Source: Labrys miyagiensis (GTDB lineage: Bacteria > Pseudomonadota > Alphaproteobacteria > Rhizobiales > Labraceae). From it: a stretch of DNA of 64,000 bases. The stretch spans positions 166,394-230,393 of the forward strand of contig NZ_BSPC01000063.1 in NCBI RefSeq assembly GCF_030160835.1, written 5' to 3'. The notes beneath the pieces are model-generated. The model was not told the DNA's origin and made no database searches. It saw only the letters and a program-made list of their open reading frames with translations. A program made the position numbers and the translations under genes. Position 1 is the first letter of the stretch. Every line of letters starts with the position of its first letter. Shown piece after piece: positions 25,409 to 33,640 of this stretch.

Positions 25409-26785
25409 CTACACCTTCGGATCCACCCACCCGAGCGGCGGCTCGAAGCCGGCCATCGTCGGCGGGCCCCAGGCGCCCGGCTGATAGGGCGACACCGGCA
25501 CGACATTGCCGATCACCGGATCGAAGATGCGCCAGGCGATCTCGCTGGCGTCCTGGCGGGTGAACAGCGCGTTGTCGCCCGCCATGGCATCGCCGATCAG
25601 GCGCTCATAAGGCTGCAAATCGTTGGTGCTGTCGTCGACGGCGACCAGTTCGACCGGCTCGCCGGTCAGCTGCTCGCCAGGCGCCTTGATGCGCGAGCTC
25701 AGGCCGATGCAGATCTGCGGGTTCAGGCGGAAACGCAGTTCGTTGGAGGGGCCTTGCAGCCTTTCGCCGAAGACGTCGTGCGGCGGCTTCTTCATGCGCA
25801 CCACCACTTCGGTGCTGCGCACGGGCAGGCACTTGCCGGCGCGGATATAGAAGGGCACGCCCTCCCAGCGCCAGCTATCGATGAACAGGCGCACGGCGGC
25901 GAAGGTCTCCACCGTGGAGGTCGGCGCTACGCCCGGCTCGTTGAGGTAGCCGACGAACTGGCCGCGCACCACGTCCTGCGGCTGGAGGGTACGGATCGCC
26001 TTGAAGATCTTCACCTTCTCTTCGATCAGGTCGTCCTCCAGCCTGCCGGCCGTCGGCTCCATCGCCATCATGATCATCACGTTGACGAGGTGGTTCTGGA
26101 TCACGTCGCGGATGGTGCCGACCTCGTCGTAGAACTTGCCGCGGCCCTGCACACCGAAATCCTCGGCCATGGTGATCTGCACGCTCTCGATATAGTTGCG
26201 GTTCCAGATCGGCTCGAGAAAGGCGTTGGCGAAGCGGAAATAGAGCAGGTTCTGCACGGCTTCCTTGCCGACATAATGGTCGATGCGGAAGATGGCGCTC
26301 TCGTCGAAATATTTGTGCAGGACGGCGTTGAGCTCCTTGGCCGAAGCCTCGTCATGGCCGAAGGGCTTTTCCACCATCAGGCGGGCATTCTCCGAGCAGC
26401 CCGCATTCTTCAGCCCCTGGGCCACCGTCTCGAACATGCTGGGCGGGATGGCGAGATAATGCAGGGGGCGGGTGGCCCTCCCCAGCGCCGCCTTCAGCTT
26501 GGCGAAGGTGTCGGGGCTGCGATAGTCGCCGCTGACATAATTGATCAGCGCCGAGAGCTTGCCGAACACGCCTTCGTCGAACTTGTCGCCGTAGAATTTC
26601 CGCGTGCTCTCATGCACCCGGGCCCTCAGCTTCTCGACATCCCAGGGATCGAAGGCAACGCCGACCACCGGCGTGGTCAGCACGCCGCGCCGGACCATCG
26701 AATACAGCGCGGGAAAGATCTGCTTATAGGCAAGATCGCCGGTGGCGCCGAAAAGAACGAGGGCGTCCGAATGGGGAGGAGCCAT
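25409..26785 (-). CDS. zwf: Glucose-6-phosphate 1-dehydrogenase
   Basis: A 458-residue enzyme that oxidises glucose-6-phosphate with NADP+ or NAD+, feeding the Entner-Doudoroff and pentose-phosphate routes. The coenzyme motif GATGDLA is at residues 13-19, the active-site [15 protein letters not shown] is in the middle, and [16 protein letters not shown] precedes it. The late [18 protein letters not shown] is family-typical. The length is slightly under the usual 480-500 residues, but no domain is missing. It converges with the MFS gene, with a family-3 palindrome between them, and ends in TAG. pgl and edd are not adjacent. Confidence 0.95.
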   Translation of the reverse strand: MAPPHSDALVLFGATGDLAYKQIFPALYSMVRRGVLTTPVVGVAFDPWDVEKLRARVHESTRKFYGDKFDEGVFGKLSALINYVSGDYRSPDTFAKLKAALGRATRPLHYLAIPPSMFETVAQGLKNAGCSENARLMVEKPFGHDEASAKELNAVLHKYFDESAIFRIDHYVGKEAVQNLLYFRFANAFLEPIWNRNYIESVQITMAEDFGVQGRGKFYDEVGTIRDVIQNHLVNVMIMMAMEPTAGRLEDDLIEEKVKIFKAIRTLQPQDVVRGQFVGYLNEPGVAPTSTVETFAAVRLFIDSWRWEGVPFYIRAGKCLPVRSTEVVVRMKKPPHDVFGERLQGPSNELRFRLNPQICIGLSSRIKAPGEQLTGEPVELVAVDDSTNDLQPYERLIGDAMAGDNALFTRQDASEIAWRIFDPVIGNVVPVSPYQPGAWGPPTMAGFEPPLGWVDPKV

Positions 26786-26937
26786 GGTCTGCCTTCCTGG
26801 TAAGTTTGCCGCGAGCCCGGCCTTGTTCGTAAAGCCAGAAGCCTGCCAGGAGAAGTAGGCAATGTGGGTTGCCGTGAATTTATCAGTGAGTCACATGCCG
26901 CTCGGGTAAGGGGGTGGACGCGCTGGCCCGGACCGCG

Positions 26938-27534
26938 TCAAAGTCTCATTCCCATATAAATGCTCGCCGGCCGCGCGATCTCCTTGAAGCCGACCTTCTC
27001 ATAAAACCCCAGCACCTTCGTATTGCCCGCGCTCACGCCCAGATGCAGCCCCCGCACGCCCTTCGCCCTCAGCCCCACCAGCAGTGTCTCGATCAGCTTC
27101 CGGCCCCAGCCGCCGCGCTGAAGCGGGGGTAGGAGATTGATGTGGAGGTGGGCGGGATAGCCGGCAAGCATGGCCGGGTCCTTGCCCTCGGGATGCTGAA
27201 TCAGGCGGATGGCGCGCTCGTCGTTGGGCCTGGTCGGCTTGAGATCGGCGATCTCCCGGCGCACGCCGGGCCACCATTCGCGTTCGAGCCTGGCGTGGAA
27301 GGCGGCCGTGTCCGGAGCGGCGACGATGTAGCCCATGGCGCCCGCGCCGTCGTCGATCACAAAGGCGTAATCGGGCTCGAGTACCTGGTAGGGCACGGCC
27401 CAGATGAAGCCTGGCAGGCGGGGATCGGAGTAGAGGTGGCTGCCGTCCGAGCCGTTGTCGGCCGTCTTGAGGCAGATCTCATAGATGGCGTCACGGTCTT
27501 CGGGCGTGGCGCGGCGGATGGCGTAGTCGGGCAC
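26938..27534 (-). CDS. GNAT family N-acetyltransferase
   Basis: A 198-residue acetyl-CoA-dependent acetyltransferase. It begins with MPDYAIRRATPEDRDAIYEI and has the acetyl-CoA binding stretch LQRGGWGRKLIETLLVGLRA (motif A, R/Q-x-x-G-x-G/A) followed by GVRGLHLGVSAGNTKVLGFYEKVGF. The acceptor is unknown. Similar 200-residue proteins are found beside sugar or chitinolytic genes but that is weak evidence. It is the only gene between zwf and the next ABC operon and is divergent from the latter. Confidence 0.85.
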   Translation of the reverse strand: MPDYAIRRATPEDRDAIYEICLKTADNGSDGSHLYSDPRLPGFIWAVPYQVLEPDYAFVIDDGAGAMGYIVAAPDTAAFHARLEREWWPGVRREIADLKPTRPNDERAIRLIQHPEGKDPAMLAGYPAHLHINLLPPLQRGGWGRKLIETLLVGLRAKGVRGLHLGVSAGNTKVLGFYEKVGFKEIARPASIYMGMRL

Positions 27535-27886
27535 GGGGGATCCTCGGGACTCGGGGCTGGGGCGAGCCTAGCTTCTGCCTGTTCGGCGGGCAATGGCTGG
27601 CGCGGGCATGGGCGGAGGCGGAGTGTCGACCTCCATAATCACATCGGCAGAGCCGATATGGTGAGCTCGACACTCGGCTTCTTGCGCAAAATGATGAAAA
27701 TCCCCCGTCAAGCGATCACAAATTACGCTGCGTCATCCTTTTGTGCAAGAAATCGGTTTCACTCGCCCATAAAAGCACCTTGCCAAGCCGGGCAATCGGC
27801 TCGATGGTAGCGCCGACGATGAGGGGAGGCGCTGCCGCATCGAGTTGGCGGTCAGCGTCCGTGACTCGCAACGCAGGGAGGATCCG
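27535..27886. promoter_or_regulatory. Divergent promoter region with inverted repeats
   Basis: Between the GNAT gene and the sugar ABC operon. A large imperfect palindrome spans 27621-27675 (GAGTGTCGA ... TCGACACTC with ATCGGC-AGA-GCCGAT in the centre). Two similar dyads, TTGCGCAA (27682-27689) and TTGTGCAA (27741-27748), are 59 nt apart and could be operator sites. A good GGGAGGA precedes the ATG at 27887. Which regulator acts is not known. Confidence 0.5.
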
Positions 27887-29236
27887 ATGTTGCGGACTGG
27901 GACGTCGTGTAAAGCAAAATCCATTCTATTGCGCAGTTTCGTGGTCCCGCTGGCGGGCGCGGCCCTCGCTTGGGGCGCTTCAATCGCGGGCGCCGGGGCG
28001 CAAAGCCTGACCGTCTGGGACGACTATACGCTGCCCTCGCAGACCACGGTGATCCAGGCCCTCGACCAGAAGTTCGAAGCTGCCCATCCCGGCGTGAAGA
28101 TCAACCGCACCGGCCGCACCTTCGACGACCTTGCCATGACGCTGAAGCTGACGCTTTCGTCCGGCGACGGCCCCGTCCTTACCAAGGCCAACCAGGGCGC
28201 CCAGGAAATGGGCGCGATGGTCAAGCAGAAACTGCTGCTGCCGGTAGACGAGTACATCACCAAATATGGCTGGGACAAGAAGCAGTCTGACGGCGTGCTG
28301 GCGCGCGACCGCTGGTCCGACAAGGGCGAGTTCGGCGTCGGCCCGACCTATGGCATCTCCGGCCTCGGCGAGATGGTGGGCCTCTACTACAATGCGAAGA
28401 ACCTGAAGGATGCCGGCATCGATACCCCGCCCGCGACCTTCGAGGATCTCGTCAAGGATGTCGACGCGGTGAAGGCCAAGGGCGCGCCGGCCTTCATGAT
28501 GGGCACGGTCAAGGGCCATATGGCGCTGCACATGTTCGCCGCGGTGTCGCAGGCGATGATCGCGGCGGGTGACCGCAAGCCCCTCGACGACATCATCTAT
28601 GGCCGCGGCGGCTCGTGGAACACGCCCTACAACCTCGCGGCCGTCAAGCAGGTGCAGGATTGGGCCACCGGCGGGGCCTTCAACGATGGCTACCAGGGTA
28701 TCTCGGACGACGATGCCGCCCAGCTCTATGCAGGCGGGCAGGGCGCCTTCCTGCTCACCGGCACCTGGCGCCTCGGCGACCTGCAGCAGAACCCTGACAT
28801 CCACTTCATGGCCGTGCCGCCTCCATCAGGCGTGAAGAACGGCCTGGTGGTGGGCGGCATCGACCTCGCCTGGGCGATCACGGCGCTCGCCAAGGACAAG
28901 GCCACGCAGGACCTCGCCGGCGAATATATGAACTACATGGTCTCGGACGAAGCCGCCTCCGCCTGGGCCGGCGCCGGCTACCTGCCGGCCGTGGCGCTGG
29001 AGCATCCCGACCAGGTCAAGGTGCCGCCGCTGCTCGGGGAAACCCTGAAGGTATGGGACGGCGTGAATGCCGCCAACGCGCTGGGCCATTATCCGGACTG
29101 GGCAAGCCCGACCATGCTGAAGACGCTGTCGGACAATCTTGCCCGGGTGCTGGCGAAGGACATGACGCCGGCCGATTTCATCTCGGCGGTCGACAAGGAT
29201 TACCAGGACTATATGGCGAGCTTGAAGAAGGGGTGA
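27887..29236 (+). CDS. Sugar ABC transporter substrate-binding protein (family 1)
   Basis: A 449-residue extracellular solute-binding protein of family 1. The start ATG at 27887 follows GGGAGGA. An unusually long signal region (basic SCKAKSILLRS, hydrophobic FVVPLAGAALAWGASIAG, cleavage near AGAGAQ) leads to the mature start SLTVWDDYT. Segments such as AHPGVKINRTGRTFDDLAM and MGTVKGHMALHMFAAVSQAM fit. It begins an operon with two MalF/MalG-type permeases and an oxidoreductase, but 261 nt carrying a family-1 palindrome separate it from the first permease. The sugar is not identifiable. Confidence 0.92.
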   Translation: MLRTGTSCKAKSILLRSFVVPLAGAALAWGASIAGAGAQSLTVWDDYTLPSQTTVIQALDQKFEAAHPGVKINRTGRTFDDLAMTLKLTLSSGDGPVLTKANQGAQEMGAMVKQKLLLPVDEYITKYGWDKKQSDGVLARDRWSDKGEFGVGPTYGISGLGEMVGLYYNAKNLKDAGIDTPPATFEDLVKDVDAVKAKGAPAFMMGTVKGHMALHMFAAVSQAMIAAGDRKPLDDIIYGRGGSWNTPYNLAAVKQVQDWATGGAFNDGYQGISDDDAAQLYAGGQGAFLLTGTWRLGDLQQNPDIHFMAVPPPSGVKNGLVVGGIDLAWAITALAKDKATQDLAGEYMNYMVSDEAASAWAGAGYLPAVALEHPDQVKVPPLLGETLKVWDGVNAANALGHYPDWASPTMLKTLSDNLARVLAKDMTPADFISAVDKDYQDYMASLKKG

Positions 29237-29247
29237 GATTTTAGGGA

Positions 29248-29473
29248 AGGGCGCGGCACGAGCCTCCCCCACGAAGCTGGGGGAGGTGGCCGAACGTAGT
29301 GAGGTCGGAGGGGGTGTGGCCCGACGGGCTCGACCCACAAGGAGAGGGTTCAGTCTCTCTCGATGGATCCGAGCCTTATCCTGTTATCTGTCCGCTAGCG
29401 GGCCACATCCCCTCCGTCATTGCTTCGCAATGCCACCTCCCCCAGCTTCGTGGGGGAGGCGAGTCGCGCCCTT
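29248..29473. repeat. Family-1 palindrome, copy 2
   Basis: Outer arms AAGGGCGCG...GAGCCTCCCCCAC and GTGGGGGAGGCGAG...CGCGCCCTT, then ACGAAGCTGGGGGAGGTGGC against GCCACCTCCCCCAGCTTCGT and GGAGGGGGTGTGGCC against GGCCACATCCCCTCC. It fills the gap between the binding-protein gene (end 29236) and the first permease gene (start 29498) of one operon. Confidence 0.92.
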
Positions 29474-29497
29474 CCAAACAGGTAAGCCCCCGGCCCG

Positions 29498-30379
29498 ATG
29501 CTCGATGCCTCCAAATTCCGTAACCTGCTCTACGTGCTGCCGTCGTTGGCCGTCTACGCCGCCTTCGTGCTGCTGCCGATCCTGAGTTCCATCGGCCTCG
29601 GCTTCACGCAGTGGGACGGCATCAGCGCGCCGATCTTCGTCGGCCTGAAGAACTACACGACCCTGTTCGCCGACCCCGTTTTCTACACGGCGCTGTGGAA
29701 CAATTTGGTCCTGCTTGCCTTCTATGTCGCGCTGCCCCTGGTCATCGGGCTCATTCTGGCGGTGGTCGTCACCTCGATCCGCACCACCGAGCAACTGGCG
29801 CTGCGCACGCTCTATTTCATGCCCTATGTGATGCCCACCGCCGTGCTCGGCATCATCTGGCGCTGGCTCTACAATCCCGCCTTCGGGCCCCTCAACCAGG
29901 CGCTGAAGGCCGTCGGCCTGAAGGCGATCGCGTTGCCCTGGCTCGGCAGCTTCGCCTTCGCGCTGCCGGCGGTGGGCATGGTCGCCACCTGGTATTATGC
30001 CGGCTTCTGCATGGCGATCTTCATGTCAGGCCTGCAGCGCATCGAGCCCTCGCTCTACGACGCCGCCAAGGTGGACGGGGCCACGCCCGTGCAGTCCTTC
30101 CGCTATATCAGCGTGCCCTCGCTGCTGCCGGAGGTGCGCATCGTGCTGCTCCTCACCATCATCGCCTCGATCAAGAGCTTCGACCTCATCTTCACCATGA
30201 CGCGCGGCGGGCCGGCCAACTCCACTTTGGTACCGAACCTCTATATGTACCAACTCGGCTTCGATCTCGGGCGCTACGGCTATGCCTCGGCGGTGGCGGT
30301 GATCGGGGCGATCCTGATCTTCCTGGTCAACGGCGCCATCCATCGCTTCATGCCCGCGCACAGGCAGGGCGGGCAATGA
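29498..30379 (+). CDS. Sugar ABC transporter permease (MalF-like)
   Basis: A 293-residue inner-membrane permease with six predicted helices; the first is LLYVLPSLAVYAAFVLLPIL. The cytoplasmic EAA-type loop that meets the ATPase reads SLYDAAKVDGATPVQSFRYI, followed by SVPSLLPEVRIVLLLTII. It would pair with the next permease to form the channel. Its TGA overlaps the ATG of that gene by 4 nt. No strong ribosome-binding site precedes the ATG at 29498, which lies 24 nt after the palindrome. Confidence 0.92.
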   Translation: MLDASKFRNLLYVLPSLAVYAAFVLLPILSSIGLGFTQWDGISAPIFVGLKNYTTLFADPVFYTALWNNLVLLAFYVALPLVIGLILAVVVTSIRTTEQLALRTLYFMPYVMPTAVLGIIWRWLYNPAFGPLNQALKAVGLKAIALPWLGSFAFALPAVGMVATWYYAGFCMAIFMSGLQRIEPSLYDAAKVDGATPVQSFRYISVPSLLPEVRIVLLLTIIASIKSFDLIFTMTRGGPANSTLVPNLYMYQLGFDLGRYGYASAVAVIGAILIFLVNGAIHRFMPAHRQGGQ

Positions 30380-31206
30380 GCGAGGAGCGTATCGGACCCT
30401 CCTTGCTGCCACTGCGCGCGCTGCTCTGGCTGTTCGCCATCCTCGCCGTGTCGCCCTTCGCGCTGCTGGTCCTCACTTCGCTCAAGAGCCAGAAGGATCT
30501 CCTGGCCGGCGCCTTCGTAATGCCGGACAGGCCGCATTTCGAGAATTTCGCCACCGCCTGGGTCGACGGGCATTTCAGCGCCTATTTCGTCAATTCGGTG
30601 GTGGTGGTGATCCCGGTGGTGGTCGCCAGCATCATACTCGGCATTTTCTCGGGCTTTGCCTTCGCCTTCCTGACTCTGCCCTTCAAGCGCACCATGTTCA
30701 TCATGCTGACCATCGGCATGATGGTGCCGACCGAAGCCTTCATCATCCCGCTGTTCTACGAGTTCCACTGGCTCGGCCTGCTCAACACCTACTGGGCGCT
30801 GATCCTGCCGCAGACAGGCATGTCCATCCCCTTTGCCACGCTCTTCATGGCGAGCGCCATGCAGCAGGTGCCCAAGGAACTCACGCAGGCGGCGATCATA
30901 GACGGCGCCACCCGCCTGCAGGTGCTGCGCTTCGTACTGCTGCCGCTGATGAAGCCGGCGATCTCGACGCTGGCGCTGTTCCTGTTCATCTGGACCTGGA
31001 ACGAATTCCTGATCCCGCTGATCCTGGTCAACAACGACGCCGCGCGCACGCTTCCGATCGGCATGCTGTTCTTCCAGGGCAAATATCTGATCGACATCCC
31101 GGTGCTAACCGCCGGCGCCGTGTTCATCATCGCGCCGATCATCGTGGTCTACATGATCTTCCAGCGCAATTTCATCGCGGGCCTGACGGCGGGGGCGGTG
31201 AAGTGA
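30376..31206 (+). CDS. Sugar ABC transporter permease (MalG-like)
   Basis: A 276-residue permease of the MalG type. The EAA loop is QVPKELTQAAIIDGATRLQV followed by LRFVLLPLMKPAIST. Transmembrane helices include LLWLFAILAVSPFALLVLTS and VVVVIPVVVASIILGIFSGF. The ATG overlaps the stop of the first permease, so the pair is coupled. No ATPase gene follows; the next gene is an oxidoreductase after a 252-nt gap holding a family-2 palindrome. A shared MsmK/UgpC-like ATPase encoded elsewhere is the simplest explanation. Confidence 0.92.
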   Translation: MSEERIGPSLLPLRALLWLFAILAVSPFALLVLTSLKSQKDLLAGAFVMPDRPHFENFATAWVDGHFSAYFVNSVVVVIPVVVASIILGIFSGFAFAFLTLPFKRTMFIMLTIGMMVPTEAFIIPLFYEFHWLGLLNTYWALILPQTGMSIPFATLFMASAMQQVPKELTQAAIIDGATRLQVLRFVLLPLMKPAISTLALFLFIWTWNEFLIPLILVNNDAARTLPIGMLFFQGKYLIDIPVLTAGAVFIIAPIIVVYMIFQRNFIAGLTAGAVK

Positions 31207-31230
31207 GGGGGTTTGGTCGGAGAGGTTTGT

Positions 31231-31410
31231 GCTGCCCCTCACCTCTATCCTCTCCCCGTAAGGGGCGAGGGGCCTTCGAAGTCGGGGCTTACTTGAGAGG
31301 TCTCATCTCGCCCGACCGGCTGGGCGAGATGAGGCGCTTGAGAATGAAATGCACCGATTGCGCCCCCTCGCCCCGTTCTTACGGGGAGAGGATAGAGGTG
31401 AGGGGCTGCG
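31231..31410. repeat. Family-2 palindrome, copy a (units head to head)
   Basis: Outer arms GCCCCTCACCTCTATCC and GGATAGAGGTGAGGGGC; inner arms CTCTCCCCGTAAG / TTACGGGGAGAG and CTCATCTCGCCCG / CGGGCGAGATGAG around a short centre. Each half is the ~90-nt family-2 unit, here in the order reverse-forward. It lies between the second permease and the oxidoreductase genes. Confidence 0.92.
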
Positions 31411-31458
31411 CCACCTTTCAGAACTATATAAAATATTGCACCACAAAGGATTTCAGCC

Positions 31459-32607
31459 ATGAAAGTCGGCATTATCGGGCTCGGTTATCGCATGGGATAC
31501 CTCGCCCGCATCTTCACCCTGATGGTTCCCGGCTTCACGGTTGTCGGCTATGTCGACCAGGCGCCGGCGGGGCTCGGCTATTTGCGCGAGCACAGCGTGG
31601 CCGCCGGCCATGCCTATGACACGCTGGAGACCATGCTGCGCAGCGAGAAGCTCGATCTCCTCATGGTCGGCTCGCCCAACGCCATGCATCTCGGCCATAT
31701 CCGCGAGGGGCTGGCGCATGGCCTGAAGGTGTTCACTGAAAAGCCGGTGGTGACCTCGCAGGAGGACACCTTCGAGCTCCTGGAGCTCCTGCGCCTGCAT
31801 GGGCCTGACAGCGTGATGGTGGGCCTGGTGCTGCGCTACGCCTCGCTCTACCGCGACCTCGTCAAGGCCAAGGCGGACGGCGTGCTCGGCGACATCGTCT
31901 CGATCGAGGCCTCCGAACATCTCGCGCCCTATCATGGCGCCTTCTTCATGCGCGACTGGCGGCGCTACCAGCGCTATTCCGGCGGCTTCATCCTGGAGAA
32001 ATGCTGCCACGACATCGATCTCTACCAGGGCATCGTCGGCGCCCGGCCGGCACGCGTGGCGAGCTTCGGCGGGCGAAAAACCTTCCTGCCGCACAACGCG
32101 CCGGAAACCCAGGGCATCAACGACATGGAGGTCTATCACCGCAAGCCGAGCGGCTGGATGAGCACGGACAAGGTCTTCGATTCCGATGCCGATATCATCG
32201 ACTACCAGGTGGCGATGATCGAATTCGAGAACGGCGTCGCCATGAACTTCCACACCAATCTCAACGTGCCCGACCAGTTCCGCCGCTTCTGCGTGATTGG
32301 TTCCAAGGGCATGGCCGAGGGCGACTTCGTGCGCAACTATTTCCGCGTGCATGATGCACGGACGTCTCAGAAGCTGGTCGACCGAAGCTACGAAGTGACC
32401 GAGCTCTCGGCCCACTACGGCGCCGACGAGCAGATGGCTAGCGATATCGGCAAGCACCTGACGGAAGGCCTGCCGCTGCCCGTCTCGGTGGTGGATGCGC
32501 TGGCGGCCGGGCTGACGGCGATCAAGATCGACGAAGCGCGGGACGCGAGGGCGGTGCTCGACCTCTCCGATACGTGGAAACGGTTCGACGACGCGCTGGC
32601 GGGGTGA
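31459..32607 (+). CDS. Gfo/Idh/MocA family oxidoreductase
   Basis: A 382-residue dehydrogenase with N-terminal Rossmann motif VGIIGLGYRMGYLARIF (residues 3-19), then LDLLMVGSPNAMHLGHIREG and VFTEKPVVTSQED, where the lysine of EKP is the conserved catalytic residue. The later GFILEKCCHDIDLYQGIVG carries the usual HDID signature. It lies downstream of the two permeases, so it probably modifies the sugar brought in by that transporter. The ATG at 31459 has only a weak ribosome-binding site. A different subgroup from the oxidoreductase at 2987-4009. Confidence 0.9.
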   Translation: MKVGIIGLGYRMGYLARIFTLMVPGFTVVGYVDQAPAGLGYLREHSVAAGHAYDTLETMLRSEKLDLLMVGSPNAMHLGHIREGLAHGLKVFTEKPVVTSQEDTFELLELLRLHGPDSVMVGLVLRYASLYRDLVKAKADGVLGDIVSIEASEHLAPYHGAFFMRDWRRYQRYSGGFILEKCCHDIDLYQGIVGARPARVASFGGRKTFLPHNAPETQGINDMEVYHRKPSGWMSTDKVFDSDADIIDYQVAMIEFENGVAMNFHTNLNVPDQFRRFCVIGSKGMAEGDFVRNYFRVHDARTSQKLVDRSYEVTELSAHYGADEQMASDIGKHLTEGLPLPVSVVDALAAGLTAIKIDEARDARAVLDLSDTWKRFDDALAG

Positions 32608-32619
32608 GGGAGAGCAGAG

Positions 32620-32937
32620 ACGGTCGGGCGAGATGATGCGATTGAGAATAGGGCGAGCCAATTGTGCCCCCTCGCCCCGTTCTTACGGAGAGAGGATAGA
32701 GGTGAGGGGCGGCGTGACGCTCGCAAGATATGGATTCTTACATCCTATCAAATAGATAAGGACAGATAGCTCATCAATAGCAGTTTGCTCGCGTGAAGAA
32801 CTTGAGAGGCCGTTCTCCTGCATGATGATTATCCTGAAAAGCCTGCGCAGCCCCTCACCTCTATCCTCTCCCCGTAAACGGGGGGAGGGGGCGCAACCGT
32901 AGCGTCTTGTTCTAGGGCGCCTCATCTCGCCCAGCCG
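32620..32937. repeat. Family-2 palindrome, copy b (units tail to tail)
   Basis: A forward unit (GGGCGAGATGATGCG ... CCCCTCGCCCCGTTCTTACG, GGATAGAGGTGAGGGGC) and a reverse unit (GCCCCTCACCTCTATCC, TCTCCCCGTAAACGGG, CTCATCTCGCCC) enclose about 125 nt of AT-richer sequence. This is the opposite arrangement from copy a. It occupies the gap between the oxidoreductase and the second TPM-domain gene. Confidence 0.9.
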
Positions 32938-32941
32938 CCGC

Positions 32942-33640
32942 CTACAGCTCCACCACCCTGTTCGGCAGCTGGTTCAGCGGCTGGCTCTCCGGCGGGAAAT
33001 GCTGCGCCAGGATATCGCCGCACCGGCCGATCGCCGTCACCAGCCCGTCCACGATCTGCCCGGCGCCGGCGGCCTTGGTCAACTGGACGACGGTGTCGTC
33101 CCAGACCGACTGTTCCACCCTGGAGTCGATGCCCTGATCCGCGATCAGTACGGCCTGGCGTTCGGCCATGGCGATGAACAGCATCAGGCCGGTGCGGTCC
33201 CTGGTCTGCTGCAGGCCCTGCGCCAGGAACTGGCTGCGTGCGGTGTGCAGCACCTTGTGCCGGCGCATGGGCGGCGGCGCGAGCCTGAGGCGCACCGCAT
33301 GCGGCCAGCTCAGCGCCGCGACGATGACGAAGACGGCGATCTGCAGGAGACTGAGCGCCCGCAGGCCGGTCTTCACGGCGGCGTCGGCATCCGCCGCGGT
33401 GAGGTTGCCGCTGGTCCAGTCTGTGCCGAGTAGCGGCCAGCGATGCAGGTCCGGCGCGAACAGGCTCACGGCGAGCGGTGTAAGCAGCACGGCCACGGCC
33501 GCAAGCGTCACCGGGATCCAGCGATAGGTCGCCACCGAATGGGCGACGATGCAGTAAATCTCGCCCGATGTTCTGGCCTCGGCTGCCGTGATCGCGGCCG
33601 CGACGCGGTCATGGTCCTCTTGGGTCAGCAAGCGCGCCAT
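32942..33640 (-). CDS. TPM-domain membrane protein, second copy
   Basis: A 232-residue protein of the TPM (YgcG) family. It starts MARLLTQEDHDRVAAAITAA and shows two membrane helices (WIPVTLAAVAVLLTPLAVSL and LQIAVFVIVAALSWPHAVRL). The TPM core follows: LTQTRDRTGLMLFIAMAERQ-like stretch reading TRDRTGLMLFIAMAERQ, VLIADQGIDSRVEQS and VWDDTVVQLTKAAGAG. Its ATG shares one base with the stop of the preceding gene (TGATG), so it is coupled to the first TPM gene and lemA. The product may assist a membrane complex; its function is unknown. Confidence 0.83.
   Translation of the reverse strand: MARLLTQEDHDRVAAAITAAEARTSGEIYCIVAHSVATYRWIPVTLAAVAVLLTPLAVSLFAPDLHRWPLLGTDWTSGNLTAADADAAVKTGLRALSLLQIAVFVIVAALSWPHAVRLRLAPPPMRRHKVLHTARSQFLAQGLQQTRDRTGLMLFIAMAERQAVLIADQGIDSRVEQSVWDDTVVQLTKAAGAGQIVDGLVTAIGRCGDILAQHFPPESQPLNQLPNRVVEL

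Noticed and set aside
23800-25506. 568-codon minus-strand frame across the MFS transporter
   Set aside because: Antisense to a 12-helix transporter; composition is Arg/His/Gln-rich and it runs through a repeat and the end of zwf.
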